The notes under the pieces were generated by a model, which saw nothing but the letters and a program-made list of their open reading frames with translations, made no database searches and was not told the DNA's origin. Both the position numbers and the translations under genes were made by a program. Below are positions 10,802 through 19,482 of a stretch of DNA of 40,401 nt, in pieces. The stretch is from Tissierella sp. (GTDB taxonomy: Bacteria; Bacillota; Clostridia; Tissierellales; Tissierellaceae): NCBI GenBank assembly GCA_012735585.1, contig JAAYGX010000075.1, positions 1-40,401 of the forward strand, in the 5' to 3' direction. The stretch's first letter is position 1, and the number at the start of each line of letters is the position of its first letter.

Positions 10802-12304
10802 CTAGAAGTTTTTCTTAAATTCTTCTATAGCCTTTTCAATTCTTTGTATGTTTTCATCTGTTAAGTCTTTAGTATTTTTAATATCCTCAACTATTTCAGG
10901 ATAGTTATTATCGATATAATCTAATAATTCTTTTTCAAATAATTCTATCTTATCAACATCTATATCTAATAGATGCTTTTTACCAACTGCATATAAGATA
11001 ATTACTTGATGTTCTACAGAAACTGGACTATATTGAGGTTGTTTTAAAACTTCCATAGTTCTTGCCCCTTGCTCCAAGCTTGCTTTAGTTTCTGGATCCA
11101 ACTCCGAACCAAATTGAGCAAAGGCAGCTAACTCTCTATACTGAGCTAATTCTAATTTCAAGTTTCCTGCAACCTTTTTAATAGCCTTTATTTGAGCCGC
11201 CCCACCAACTCTTGAAACAGAAAGTCCAGTATTGATAGCTGGCCTTTGTCCTGAGAAGAATAAATCTGTCTCTAAGAATATCTGTCCATCAGTAATAGAT
11301 ATAACATTCGTTGGAATATAAGCGGATATGTCCCCTGCCAGTGTTTCAACTATTGGTAATGCAGTTATTGAACCACCACCATATTTATCATCTAATTTAG
11401 CAGCCCTTTCAAGCAATCTTGAATGCAGATAGAAAACATCTCCAGGGAAGGCTTCTCTTCCTGGTGGTCTTCTTAACAATAAAGACATAGCCCTATAAGC
11501 AACTGCATGGTTGGATAGGGCATCATAGATAATTAAAACATCTTTACCTTGCTCCATAAATTCTTCAGCAATGGCAACTCCAGCATACGGAGCTATATAT
11601 TGTAACGGTGCTAACTCACTAGCAGTTGCAGAAACCACTATTGAATAATCCATAGCATCATTTCTCTGTAATACATCAACTATTTGTGCTACTGTAGATC
11701 TTTTTTGACCTATAGCTACATAGATACATATAACATCTTGGCCTTTTTGATTTATCATAGCATCTATAGCAATAGCTGTTTTTCCTGTTTGTCTATCACC
11801 TATAATTAATTCCCTTTGTCCTCTACCTATTGGGAATAAGGCATCTATTGATTTTATACCAGTTTGTAATGGTTCATCAACACTTTTTCTAGTTATAACA
11901 CCAGGAGCAATTCTTTCAATAGGTCTAAATTTATCAGAATTGATACTTCCCTTTCCATCTATTGGTTGACCAAGAGCATTTACAACCCTACCAACCATAT
12001 TGTTACCAACAGGAACTTCTACAATTCTTCCTGTTCTTTTAACTGTATCTCCTTCTTTGATATTTTTATCAGAACCTAAAAGGACACATCCTACATTATC
12101 CTCTTCTAAGTTTAATACCATACCAAATACATTGCCCGGAAATTCAATTAATTCTCCTGCCATACATCCTTCTAATCCATGTAATCTAGCAATACCATCT
12201 CCGACTTGAATTACTGTTCCTGTATCAACAAGTTCTAATTTGTTTTCATATTTTTTAATCTGTTCTTTAATTATTGAACTGATTTCTTCAGGTTTCAATT
12301 CCAA
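10802..12304 (-). CDS. atpA: F1F0 ATP synthase alpha subunit
   Basis: This is the regulatory nucleotide-binding subunit of F1, 500 residues. Walker A is [14 protein letters not shown] and the Walker B region is [16 protein letters not shown]. The arginine finger lies in the conserved [12 protein letters not shown] motif. The start is TTG (12304-12302) preceded by GGTGAGG. It is 20 nt downstream of atpH. Confidence 0.98.
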   Translation of the reverse strand: MELKPEEISSIIKEQIKKYENKLELVDTGTVIQVGDGIARLHGLEGCMAGELIEFPGNVFGMVLNLEEDNVGCVLLGSDKNIKEGDTVKRTGRIVEVPVGNNMVGRVVNALGQPIDGKGSINSDKFRPIERIAPGVITRKSVDEPLQTGIKSIDALFPIGRGQRELIIGDRQTGKTAIAIDAMINQKGQDVICIYVAIGQKRSTVAQIVDVLQRNDAMDYSIVVSATASELAPLQYIAPYAGVAIAEEFMEQGKDVLIIYDALSNHAVAYRAMSLLLRRPPGREAFPGDVFYLHSRLLERAAKLDDKYGGGSITALPIVETLAGDISAYIPTNVISITDGQIFLETDLFFSGQRPAINTGLSVSRVGGAAQIKAIKKVAGNLKLELAQYRELAAFAQFGSELDPETKASLEQGARTMEVLKQPQYSPVSVEHQVIILYAVGKKHLLDIDVDKIELFEKELLDYIDNNYPEIVEDIKNTKDLTDENIQRIEKAIEEFKKNF

Positions 12305-12324
12305 ATTTCCTCACCTCAACTTCT

Positions 12325-12867
12325 CTATATTGATATGTCTTTTATAATAGCTTCCATTGACTTTAATTGACTTAGCAAGGTAGCATCTATTACTTTATTA
12401 TTCATTTTCAATAAAACTCCACCTATAATTGAATGATCTAACTCATTTTTAAGGCGAATTTTTTTACTTAATTTATTTTCTAGTACTACTTGTAATTTTT
12501 TTGCAGCATTTTCATTCATGCCAACTGCTGTTACAGCAACAATATCTATTATGCCATTATGCTCATCATAAATATTGTTATATTCTTCGATGATCTCAAA
12601 TAGGTTTTTCTCTCTTCTTTTATCAATAATTATATATAGAAAATTTAAAACTTCTTTAGAAATACCGTTCTTTAAAATCTGATTAACTAAAGATTTTTTT
12701 TCATCCTTAGATATTCTTGGATGTATAAAGATTTGAAACAATTTTTCTTCTGTGTTAAAAAGATTATTTATAGACTCTAATTCTTCATAAAAATCCTCAG
12801 TTTTTCCCAGTTCTAGACCAACTTCAAAAAGAGATGAGGCATATCTATTTCCAATTAGTTTTGCCAT
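12325..12867 (-). CDS. atpH: F1F0 ATP synthase delta subunit
   Basis: The delta subunit is the stator protein linking F1 to the b subunit. Its 180 residues include the N-terminal helical bundle (YASSLFEVGLELGKTEDFYEE) and the C-terminal motif LDHSIIGGVLLKMNNKVIDAT, which matches the conserved delta/OSCP end. The start overlaps the end of atpF by 13 nt, which suggests translational coupling. The ribosome binding site GAGGTAGG lies inside atpF. Confidence 0.95.
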   Translation of the reverse strand: MAKLIGNRYASSLFEVGLELGKTEDFYEELESINNLFNTEEKLFQIFIHPRISKDEKKSLVNQILKNGISKEVLNFLYIIIDKRREKNLFEIIEEYNNIYDEHNGIIDIVAVTAVGMNENAAKKLQVVLENKLSKKIRLKNELDHSIIGGVLLKMNNKVIDATLLSQLKSMEAIIKDISI

Positions 12868-13367
12868 TTTGAACTACCTACCTCATCAATAAACTTATCG
12901 ATTAGATTATTTTGATTTTCTATAGTAATATTTTCTTCCATAATCTTGGAAGCAATAAGTACAGCCATTTCGCCTGTAGATTTCTTTATATCTTCATAGG
13001 CTTTTTCTTTTTCTCTAGCTATATCCTTTCTAGCTCTTTCTACTATAGCTTGTGCTTCCTGTCTTGCTTCTTCAACTATACCATCTTTAATCTCATTTCC
13101 ACGTTGTCTAGCATTCTCTAATATTTCTTGACCTTCTAACTTAACTTCAGAAATTTTAGATTCATAGTCTGTTTTTAAATCTGCCGCTTCTTTTTTAAGA
13201 GATTTTGCCTCTTCTATATCTCCTTGAATCTTTGCCTTTCTTGATTCAAGAAAGTTTGTCACTGGAGCGTGAAGATATTTTTTCAAAATCATATAGAGAA
13301 TAAAAACTGAAACTAAAGTTAAAACTGTGGGAATTAATTGAGGTAGAGCTAATACTTGAATATCCAT
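12855..13367 (-). CDS. atpF: F1F0 ATP synthase b subunit
   Basis: This is the peripheral stalk of the ATP synthase. The 170-residue protein has one N-terminal membrane helix (about residues 10-28, LIPTVLTLVSVFILYMILKK). A long, strongly charged helical region rich in Glu, Lys and Ala follows (about 40-155), as expected for the dimeric right-handed coiled coil. The length is normal. It is 37 nt downstream of atpE and overlaps atpH. Confidence 0.96.
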   Translation of the reverse strand: MDIQVLALPQLIPTVLTLVSVFILYMILKKYLHAPVTNFLESRKAKIQGDIEEAKSLKKEAADLKTDYESKISEVKLEGQEILENARQRGNEIKDGIVEEARQEAQAIVERARKDIAREKEKAYEDIKKSTGEMAVLIASKIMEENITIENQNNLIDKFIDEVGSSKWQN

Positions 13368-13404
13368 ATACTAACCTCCTAAATGAAGGATACTTCTCCC
13401 TCAA

Positions 13405-13719
<315 letters not shown>

Positions 13720-14388
13720 TTATTCTGTAGCACCACTGATAAATATCATGGTCAACATTGCAAAAATGAAGGTTTGTAATAAACCTGAGAATACATCAAA
13801 GTATCCATGTAAAACTGGTGTAATTAAAGGTGCAAAGTACCCTAATGCACTATATAATAGTGTCATTATAATACCACCACTCATCACATTACCGAATAAA
13901 CGGAACGATAATGAAATTGGGTTTCCTAATTCTCCTAAGATATTTATAGGAGTTAAAAATGCGAAAGGCTCTGTAAAGCTTTTCAAATAACCAACAATAC
14001 CCTTTTGGGTTTTAAAGTTCATAACTTGTACTATTGTAAAGGTTATCATGGCTAATGAAAAAGTAACGCTGTAATCAGAGGTTGGTGGTGTAAGTCCTAT
14101 CAATCCTACCAGGTTGGACACTCCAAGAAAACAAACTAACGTAAAGATATATGGTGCGAATGACATATTGTTTTCACCCATAGTACTTCTTACTAAATTG
14201 TTAACTGCATCCACTAAAATTTCAACTGCATTAAGAAATCCTGATGGTTCTTCAGTAATATCAACTTCCTTAATCTTTTTATTTACTATAAATGCGAAGA
14301 TTGAAAGAAAAATGATTACTAACCATAAATTAAAGATACTATCATGGATTAATATTTCTTGACCTCCTATTGTAAATTGTAGTTCCAA
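13720..14388 (-). CDS. atpB: F0 ATP synthase a subunit
   Basis: This is the membrane stator subunit that forms the ion half-channels. It has 222 residues with about 5-6 helices. The essential Arg lies in NPISLSFRLFGNVMSGG. I chose TTG at 14388 because GGAGG lies 6 nt before it; an ATG at 14424 adds 12 residues with no family counterpart and no ribosome binding site. It is 45 nt after the atpI-like gene and 31 nt before atpE. Confidence 0.95.
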   Translation of the reverse strand: MELQFTIGGQEILIHDSIFNLWLVIIFLSIFAFIVNKKIKEVDITEEPSGFLNAVEILVDAVNNLVRSTMGENNMSFAPYIFTLVCFLGVSNLVGLIGLTPPTSDYSVTFSLAMITFTIVQVMNFKTQKGIVGYLKSFTEPFAFLTPINILGELGNPISLSFRLFGNVMSGGIIMTLLYSALGYFAPLITPVLHGYFDVFSGLLQTFIFAMLTMIFISGATE

Positions 14389-14432
14389 AATATTCCTCCT
14401 TCCTTGGTAATTATTTATTGACATTTATTCAA

Positions 14433-14801
14433 TTATTTGAAGTTTTTATCAAATATTGTTGATATAAATATGGCGAATTTTACCATTAATAATCCTAAAA
14501 CTGTAGCAGGAAAGTTTAGATAATCAGCAATAGCTGCTACACCAAGTACTATAAAATATATAAGGTAACGTAAAAAATAGTGAAGCATACTATAGCTGCT
14601 TGCTTTTGCAGGAGTCATTCTTATAGCTTTATTTATAGTACTATCTAAAAGTTTAAATGTCAGCATACTAATTATAATTCCAAAGATATATCCTAAAATT
14701 ATTGAATAGGGATCATTAAATAAAATAAGACTAATACCTATTATAAATAAACTTATAACCAATACTCGTTTAAAAATCTTTATGATAATGTCATTATTCA
14801 C
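14433..14801 (-). CDS. atpI: ATP synthase subunit I-like membrane protein (AtpI family)
   Basis: This 122-residue membrane protein has four predicted helices (about 13-28, 32-52, 74-92, 98-115). It sits directly before atpB, the usual place of atpI. The sequence is poorly conserved, as in the family, so the call rests on position, size and topology. AtpI proteins help assemble the c ring, notably in Na+ enzymes. It lies 4 nt after the preceding small gene. Confidence 0.82.
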   Translation of the reverse strand: MNNDIIIKIFKRVLVISLFIIGISLILFNDPYSIILGYIFGIIISMLTFKLLDSTINKAIRMTPAKASSYSMLHYFLRYLIYFIVLGVAAIADYLNFPATVLGLLMVKFAIFISTIFDKNFK

Positions 14802-14805
14802 TTAT

Positions 14806-15045
14806 TCACTTCCTTTTATTCTTCCATGCACCTGTCAATTTAAATAGATTCATAAAACTTGTACCTGCTCCAAGAATAATCAGTGTTATTGTAAAAAAAC
14901 TCTTGGTTCCTAACCAATTATCTAGCACTTGTCCAATAAAAACTCCTAAAAGTATGGGGGTAATCATCGATATACCTATTTGAGAAATTAGGGCGAGATT
15001 TTGTAGAGTGTCTTTGTAATTATTATTCTTTTTGATAATGACCAC
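14806..15045 (-). CDS. AtpZ-like small membrane protein, first gene of the atp operon
   Basis: This is a two-helix membrane protein of up to 79 residues (helices about 19-39 and 49-66). It resembles the ATPase_gene1/AtpZ family, with LGVFIGQVLDNWLGTKSFFT. AtpZ and AtpI together have been linked to ion supply and assembly of F-type ATPases. The start is uncertain. The frame opens just after a TAG, and the only standard start, GTG at 15045, overlaps the ribosome binding site GGAG itself. With normal spacing from GGAG the codons are ATT (15039) or ATC (15036), and the next ATG is far inside. An ATT/ATC start or a poorly initiated GTG are both possible. Confidence 0.75.
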   Translation of the reverse strand: MVIIKKNNNYKDTLQNLALISQIGISMITPILLGVFIGQVLDNWLGTKSFFTITLIILGAGTSFMNLFKLTGAWKNKRK

Positions 15046-15101
15046 TCCAATCTAAATATTTCTATGGGTTCACCATAGTCATACAACAATCTATAAACAG
15101 T

Positions 15102-15130
15102 ATTTTATCAAAATATTTAGAGAGAAGCAA
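15102..15130 (-). promoter_or_regulatory. Candidate proximal promoter of the atp operon
   Basis: On the minus strand TTGCTT (15130-15125), a 17-nt spacer and TAAAAT (15107-15102) lie about 57 nt before the first atp gene. Each hexamer departs from consensus (two mismatches in the -35, one in the -10), so this is a moderate call. Confidence 0.45.
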
Positions 15131-15267
15131 GGCAAAGTAATAAATCCCTCAATATTAAAGAGTGGCTTTCATCTACAATATTTCAATAAATAACAATAGC
15201 ATATTTTACTATTACACATATATTTTGTATCGTTGTAAATCCAAAAAAAATAAGCTACATTTCAATA

Positions 15268-15295
15268 ATTATAAAAATATTTTTAACCCTGACAA
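15268..15295 (-). promoter_or_regulatory. Candidate distal promoter of the atp operon
   Basis: On the minus strand TTGTCA (15295-15290), a 16-nt spacer and a perfect TATAAT (15273-15268) lie about 225 nt before the first atp gene. With 15102-15130 this would give two starts. The rest of the 388-nt gap 15046-15433 is very AT-rich and holds the wecB terminator. I see no credible gene or riboswitch there. Confidence 0.5.
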
Positions 15296-15376
15296 CATTT
15301 TCAACAGTTATACTTATGCTCACCTAGATTATTATACCCACTTTTTTTAATCTAAATTAATTTTAACTAAAAAAAA

Positions 15377-15412
15377 TTATTGACTCGGTAACCCTGGTTA
15401 CTAAATCAATAA
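15377..15412 (-). terminator. Intrinsic terminator of the wecA-wecB transcript
   Basis: A 17-bp stem with a 2-nt loop contains two G-T wobbles in the minus-strand RNA and one mismatch. It is followed by eight T residues on the minus strand. It starts 22 nt past the wecB stop. It separates the cell-wall precursor genes from the atp operon. Confidence 0.85.
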
Positions 15413-15433
15413 TTAATATATTAACTAAGTAGT

Positions 15434-16555
15434 CTAGATTCCTATATCTTTGACTATTACATCTACAATTTTCTTTGCTGCTTGACCATCGCCATATGGA
15501 TTGACAGCTTTTGCCATCTTATCGTACTCTTCTTTATTGGATAATAGTAAATCTAAATTTTCATATATATCGTCATACTTTGTACCTACTAATTTTGCAG
15601 TACCCGCTTCAATTCCTTCTGGTCTTTCTGTTTCTTCTCTTACTACTAGCACAGGCTTACCTAGAGTAGGAGCTTCTTCTTGTAGTCCGCCTGAATCTGT
15701 CACTACCAAGTGAACTTTGTTCATTAGGTTTGTAAATGGTTCATAATCCAATGGATCAATTAGATGGACTTTTGGATTTGACCCTAAGATCTTGTTGGCA
15801 ATATCTCTAACCTTTGGATTAAGGTGAACTGGGAATACTACTTCTGTGTCTTCATATTTATTCACTATATCATTGACAGCTGAAAATATATTCTCCATTG
15901 GTTTGCCAATATTCTCCCTCCTGTGGGATGTCATTAGAATTATTCTTTTATCTTTATAATCCAGATTGTTTAATAATTCATTTTCAAAACTATAATCCTC
16001 TTTTATTACATATTGTAAAGCATCTATTACGGTGTTACCTGTTATGTAAATCTTATCCTTAGGATAATTCTCTTTTGTTAGATTGTCCATATTTCTTATT
16101 GTTGGTGCAAAATGATACTCTGTTAAGATTCCAGTAAGCATTCTATTGGCTTCTTCTGGATATGGTGAATGAATATTTCCAGACCTTAATCCAGCTTCCA
16201 CATGTCCTACTTTTACGCCTTGATAGAAGGCTGCTAAAGCTCCTGAGAAAACCGTAGTCGTATCTCCTTGTACCAATAATACATCTGGTTTTTCCTTGAT
16301 TATTACTTCTTCTAAACCTTCCAATGCCCTGGTAGTTATTTTAGTTAAAGATTGGCCTGGCTTAAATATATTTAAATCATAATCCGGTTTTATATCAAAT
16401 ATATGAAGTACTTGATCAAGCATCTCCCTATGTTGGGCAGTGATACATGTAATGCTTTCTATATTATCTCTTTTTTCTAGTTCTTTAATAATCGGTGCCA
16501 TTTTGATACCCTCAGGCCTTGTACCAAATACGGTCATAACCTTCAATTTCTCCAT
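15434..16555 (-). CDS. wecB: UDP-N-acetylglucosamine 2-epimerase, non-hydrolysing
   Basis: This enzyme interconverts UDP-GlcNAc and UDP-ManNAc, giving ManNAc for teichoic-acid or secondary-wall linkage units; it is MnaA in Bacillus. The 373 residues show the GT-B-like fold with TVFGTRPEGIKMAP at the N-terminus. Other conserved motifs are VQGDTTTV, GHVEAGLRS, PEEANR, TSHRRENIG and DSGGLQEEAP, covering the catalytic Asp, Glu and His residues. It lies 16 nt after wecA and before the atp operon, the same place as mnaA in Bacillus. A terminator follows. Confidence 0.96.
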   Translation of the reverse strand: MEKLKVMTVFGTRPEGIKMAPIIKELEKRDNIESITCITAQHREMLDQVLHIFDIKPDYDLNIFKPGQSLTKITTRALEGLEEVIIKEKPDVLLVQGDTTTVFSGALAAFYQGVKVGHVEAGLRSGNIHSPYPEEANRMLTGILTEYHFAPTIRNMDNLTKENYPKDKIYITGNTVIDALQYVIKEDYSFENELLNNLDYKDKRIILMTSHRRENIGKPMENIFSAVNDIVNKYEDTEVVFPVHLNPKVRDIANKILGSNPKVHLIDPLDYEPFTNLMNKVHLVVTDSGGLQEEAPTLGKPVLVVREETERPEGIEAGTAKLVGTKYDDIYENLDLLLSNKEEYDKMAKAVNPYGDGQAAKKIVDVIVKDIGI

Positions 16556-16571
16556 TTTCTCACCTCATATT

Positions 16572-17600
16572 TTATTTCTCTTTATTAGTGAACATCCCTA
16601 ACTTCAATGCAAAAAGAATCGCTGCTACAAATAATAACACTGATAGATATACAGCTTGTTTACTATTTGCCTTTGCGACTATTACTGCAAATGCTCCAAA
16701 TATTGCCGATAGACCATACAATATAAGTACAGTTTGCTTTTGTGAAAAACCTTTGTTCAACAATCTATGATGTAAATGCCCTTTATCTGCAGTTGCTACG
16801 GATTGACCACTTAATAGCCTTCGAAATATTGCAAATGTAGTATCGAATATTGGCACCCCTAAAATCAATATAGGAACTACAACAGCTATAGTAGCTACAC
16901 TCTTCATAACTCCTTCGATTGAAATAGCAGCCAACATAAAGCCTAATAACAAGGCTCCAGTATCCCCCATAAATATCTTTGCAGGATTAAAATTAAACGG
17001 TAAAAACCCTAAACAAGCACCTGCAACAACAGCTGACAATATGGTTACATCATTATGCCCAAATTTTTCTGCCACTAGCATTAAAGATATGCTTGATATA
17101 GCAGCAACTCCACATGCTAAACCATCAAGACCATCTATTAAATTAACTGTATTTGTTATACCAACGATCCAAAATAATGTTATTGGAATAGAAAACCATT
17201 TCAAATATAAAAGAACATAATTAGAAGAAAAAGGATTGGTCACAAAATCAACCTTTATTCCACCAAAGATCAGTATCAATCCTGCAGCCACTTGAAATAA
17301 TAGCTTTAGCCTCGGACTCATGCCTTTTATATCATCGATAATACCTGAAATCAATATTAATGTTGCTCCTAACAATATTGAAATAAGAGTTCTTTCCATG
17401 GGTAAAAATATCAAAGATGATACAACTACTCCGATATATATAGCTAAACCACCCATCAGTGGCATAGGTTTTTTATGTATTCTTCTTTCATCCTTAGGTA
17501 TATCTATTGCACCAACTTTGACTGCAAATATCTTAACTAAGGGTGTAGCTATTAAAGAAATAAGTACTGCTGCAAAAAACGGTATAATATAACCCTCCAT
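16572..17600 (-). CDS. wecA: Undecaprenyl-phosphate N-acetylglucosaminyl-1-phosphate transferase (WecA/TagO type)
   Basis: This is a polytopic PNPT-family enzyme (342 aa, about 10-11 helices) that transfers GlcNAc-1-phosphate to undecaprenyl phosphate and so starts a wall-polymer lipid carrier. Visible motifs are the cytoplasmic IPKDERRIHKKPMPLMGG loop, NLIDGLDGLA, KIFMGDTGALLLGF with its Mg-binding Asp, and TADKGHLHHRLL, the WecA/TagO-type HIHH-like loop. MraY is less likely given this loop and the adjacent wecB. GGAGAG precedes the ATG. The gap upstream to upp holds the nested hairpin element. Confidence 0.93.
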   Translation of the reverse strand: MEGYIIPFFAAVLISLIATPLVKIFAVKVGAIDIPKDERRIHKKPMPLMGGLAIYIGVVVSSLIFLPMERTLISILLGATLILISGIIDDIKGMSPRLKLLFQVAAGLILIFGGIKVDFVTNPFSSNYVLLYLKWFSIPITLFWIVGITNTVNLIDGLDGLACGVAAISSISLMLVAEKFGHNDVTILSAVVAGACLGFLPFNFNPAKIFMGDTGALLLGFMLAAISIEGVMKSVATIAVVVPILILGVPIFDTTFAIFRRLLSGQSVATADKGHLHHRLLNKGFSQKQTVLILYGLSAIFGAFAVIVAKANSKQAVYLSVLLFVAAILFALKLGMFTNKEK

Positions 17601-17632
17601 GAAAACTTCTCTCCTTCACTTATTCTAAAAAT

Positions 17633-17801
17633 AGGGACAGTTTTGCTGTTCCTCAGACTATCAAAAGCATCCTTTTTAGTTTGTCATCCAGAGCGATAGG
17701 GAAGGATCTTAAATGTATTGAAACAACAAGATTCTTCAGCTACACCTCAGAATGACAAAGCTGATTTTTTTGATGACCTTAGGAACAGTTTGACTGTCCC
17801 T
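17633..17801. repeat. Nested imperfect-inverted-repeat element (MITE-like), about 169 bp
   Basis: The outer ends 17633-17653 and 17781-17801 are inverted copies of each other, and each is also a small hairpin (AGGGACAG ... CTGTTCCT). Inside, 17680-17693 (TTTGTCATCCAGAG) pairs with 17746-17759 (CTCAGAATGACAAA) with two mismatches. GAAGGATCTT near 17701 pairs with AAGATTCTTC near 17728. The whole gap can fold into one long imperfect hairpin. It has no open frame. It resembles interspersed GTCATCCTGAG-type repeats that I know from many bacteria, nested in a GGGACAG palindrome. Confidence 0.7.
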
Positions 17802-17811
17802 TTTAATTTTA

Positions 17812-18441
17812 CTATTTAGTACCAAACAATCGATCTCCAGCATCTCCTAGACCTGGAACTATATAAGCATGTTCATCAAGTTTCTCATCTATATTAGCCA
17901 CGTAGATATCCACATCTGGATGAGCTTCTTGGAGTGCTTTGATTCCTTCTGGAGCTGCTATTAAGCATACAAATTTCATATGTGATGCTCCTCTTCCTTT
18001 TAACAAATCTATAGCTGATATTGCTGATACCCCTGTCGCCAACATAGGGTCTAATACGATTAGACTTCTTTCTCCTATATCTTGAGGTAATTTACAGTAG
18101 TACTCTACAGATTTTAGAGTCTCTGGGTCCCTATATAAACCGATATGTCCAACTTTTGCAGCTGGAATAAGACTTAACATTCCATCTACCATTCCAAGAC
18201 CTGCTCTTAAAATAGGTACGATACCTACTTTTTTACCAGCAATCACCTGTGCTTTCATCGTCGTCACTGGAGTATCTATCTCAATTTCTTCTAATTCTAA
18301 ATCCCTTGTAACTTCATAGCCCATTAGCATGGATAATTCTGATACTAACTCTCTAAATTCCTTGGAACCTGTATTTATATCCCTAATAAAAGTCAGTTTA
18401 TGTTTGATTAAAGGATGATTCATTTCAATTACTTTACTCAT
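17812..18441 (-). CDS. upp: Uracil phosphoribosyltransferase
   Basis: Upp makes UMP from uracil and PRPP (pyrimidine salvage, cytosol). The 209 residues are the standard length. The PRPP loop reads [16 protein letters not shown], and the C-terminal uracil-binding region reads [17 protein letters not shown], both hallmarks of the family. GGGGGGAAC precedes the ATG. It lies 48 nt after rpiB. Confidence 0.98.
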   Translation of the reverse strand: MSKVIEMNHPLIKHKLTFIRDINTGSKEFRELVSELSMLMGYEVTRDLELEEIEIDTPVTTMKAQVIAGKKVGIVPILRAGLGMVDGMLSLIPAAKVGHIGLYRDPETLKSVEYYCKLPQDIGERSLIVLDPMLATGVSAISAIDLLKGRGASHMKFVCLIAAPEGIKALQEAHPDVDIYVANIDEKLDEHAYIVPGLGDAGDRLFGTK

Positions 18442-18489
18442 TTGTAGTTCCCCCCATATTAAATTTACTATTAAGAATTATACCATACA

Positions 18490-18927
18490 TTAGCAAGTAA
18501 TTTCATCAATTTTATTAATTCTTCTTTCATGTCTTCCACCTTCGAATTCTGTATCTAAAAATGTTTTTACAATATCCAAAGCAAGTCCAACACCTACAAC
18601 CCTACCACCTAAGGCTAATATATTGGCATTATTGTGCTCTCTACTCATTCTAGCGGAAAAAGTATCTGTACATAGGGCACATCTTATACCTTGGATTCTA
18701 TTTGCAGTAATTGAAATTCCAATGCCTGTACCACATATTAAAATTCCTCTATCTACTTGCTTTTCTAAAACTGCATCAGCAACTTTCTTTCCGAAATCTG
18801 GATAATCAACAGATTCTAAGGAATTAGTGCCATAATCAACGAATTCTACTCCTAATTGATTTAAATATTCTTTTATACTTTCTTTTAATTCATAACCACC
18901 ATGGTCACTACCTATACCTATTTTCAT
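18490..18927 (-). CDS. rpiB: Ribose-5-phosphate isomerase B
   Basis: RpiB interconverts ribose-5-phosphate and ribulose-5-phosphate. The 145 residues match family length. The N-terminus reads [12 protein letters not shown] and the catalytic Cys65 sits in [26 protein letters not shown] and GGRHERRI complete the active-site and phosphate-binding set. Some RpiB/LacAB relatives act on galactose-6-phosphate or allose-6-phosphate, but the ywlE-rpiB-upp context fits RpiB. The ATG follows AAAGGAGG. Confidence 0.95.
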   Translation of the reverse strand: MKIGIGSDHGGYELKESIKEYLNQLGVEFVDYGTNSLESVDYPDFGKKVADAVLEKQVDRGILICGTGIGISITANRIQGIRCALCTDTFSARMSREHNNANILALGGRVVGVGLALDIVKTFLDTEFEGGRHERRINKIDEITC

Positions 18928-18959
18928 AAACTTTTCCTCCTTTGATTATATAGCCTTAT

Positions 18960-18978
18960 GGGAGGCCCTAGACCTCCC
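18960..18978. repeat. Small GC-rich hairpin between ywlE and rpiB
   Basis: GGGAGG and CCTCCC form a 6-bp GC stem around a 7-nt loop, 32 nt before the rpiB ATG. No T-run follows in either direction. It may affect rpiB mRNA or be a repeat remnant. Confidence 0.35.
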
Positions 18979-19005
18979 CTGTAAATGAATTATGGGTATC
19001 ATTGG

Positions 19006-19034
19006 TGGGACAGTAGTCCTGACCCTCTGTCCCA
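19006..19034. repeat. GGGACAG palindromic repeat, copy 3
   Basis: TGGGACAG and CTGTCCCA are perfect 8-bp arms around a 13-nt centre containing GTCCTGACCCT. It lies 2 nt past the ywlE stop. It shares its arms with both ends of the element at 17633-17801 and belongs to the same palindromic family. It may double as a weak transcript end for ywlE. Confidence 0.6.
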
Positions 19035-19036
19035 TT

Positions 19037-19471
19037 CTACCACTTTATATTGTTTAATGCCTTTAATATCTCATCTCTTGTTCGTTCATAATTACATAGA
19101 TCTCTTCCAAAGGGATCCTGGATATCTTTATTTTCTTTTAAAGCATATTCATTTAGTAAAAACACTTTATCCTTTACATGGGGATGGTTTAGTAATAGAG
19201 TTTGCTTATGGGATTTGGACATTGTTAATATTAAATCCGCTCCATCTACAAGCCCTTTACTTACACTTTGGGATTTATGGTCTGATATATCAATATTTAC
19301 TCTATTTAAAGCCTGTACTGCGTTAATTGCAGCAGCGTCTCCATCCATTGCAAAAACACCAGCAGATTGAACCTCTAAACCAAGACCCTTTTTCTTACTT
19401 AAATCCTTAAGTAATCCTTCAGCCATGGGGCTTCTACATGTATTACCAGTGCATATAAACAAAACCTTCAC
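19037..19471 (-). CDS. ywlE: Low-molecular-weight protein phosphatase, probable protein-arginine phosphatase (YwlE-like)
   Basis: This 144-residue LMW-PTP-fold enzyme has the P-loop C7-T-G-N-T-C-R-S14 and the general-acid motif DPFG (Asp119). Thr11 in the P-loop is the residue that in Bacillus YwlE favours phosphoarginine; tyrosine phosphatases carry Ile or another bulky residue there. Protein-arginine dephosphorylation is therefore the better call, from known family work. Its writer kinase McsB is not in this window. The gene lies 11 nt after ywlC, as in the Bacillus order, with rpiB following. Confidence 0.88.
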   Translation of the reverse strand: MKVLFICTGNTCRSPMAEGLLKDLSKKKGLGLEVQSAGVFAMDGDAAAINAVQALNRVNIDISDHKSQSVSKGLVDGADLILTMSKSHKQTLLLNHPHVKDKVFLLNEYALKENKDIQDPFGRDLCNYERTRDEILKALNNIKW

Positions 19472-19482
19472 TTCATCACCTC

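Noticed and set aside
15162-15350. Small plus-strand frame (62 codons) in the wecB-atp gap
   Set aside because: Product is almost all Tyr, Asn, Ile and Lys, as expected from AT-rich non-coding DNA, and no ribosome binding site precedes it.
17633-17801. CRISPR-like or tRNA-like structure in the repeat-rich gaps
   Set aside because: Repeats are inverted and few, without regular spacers; no cloverleaf with conserved tRNA positions could be drawn.
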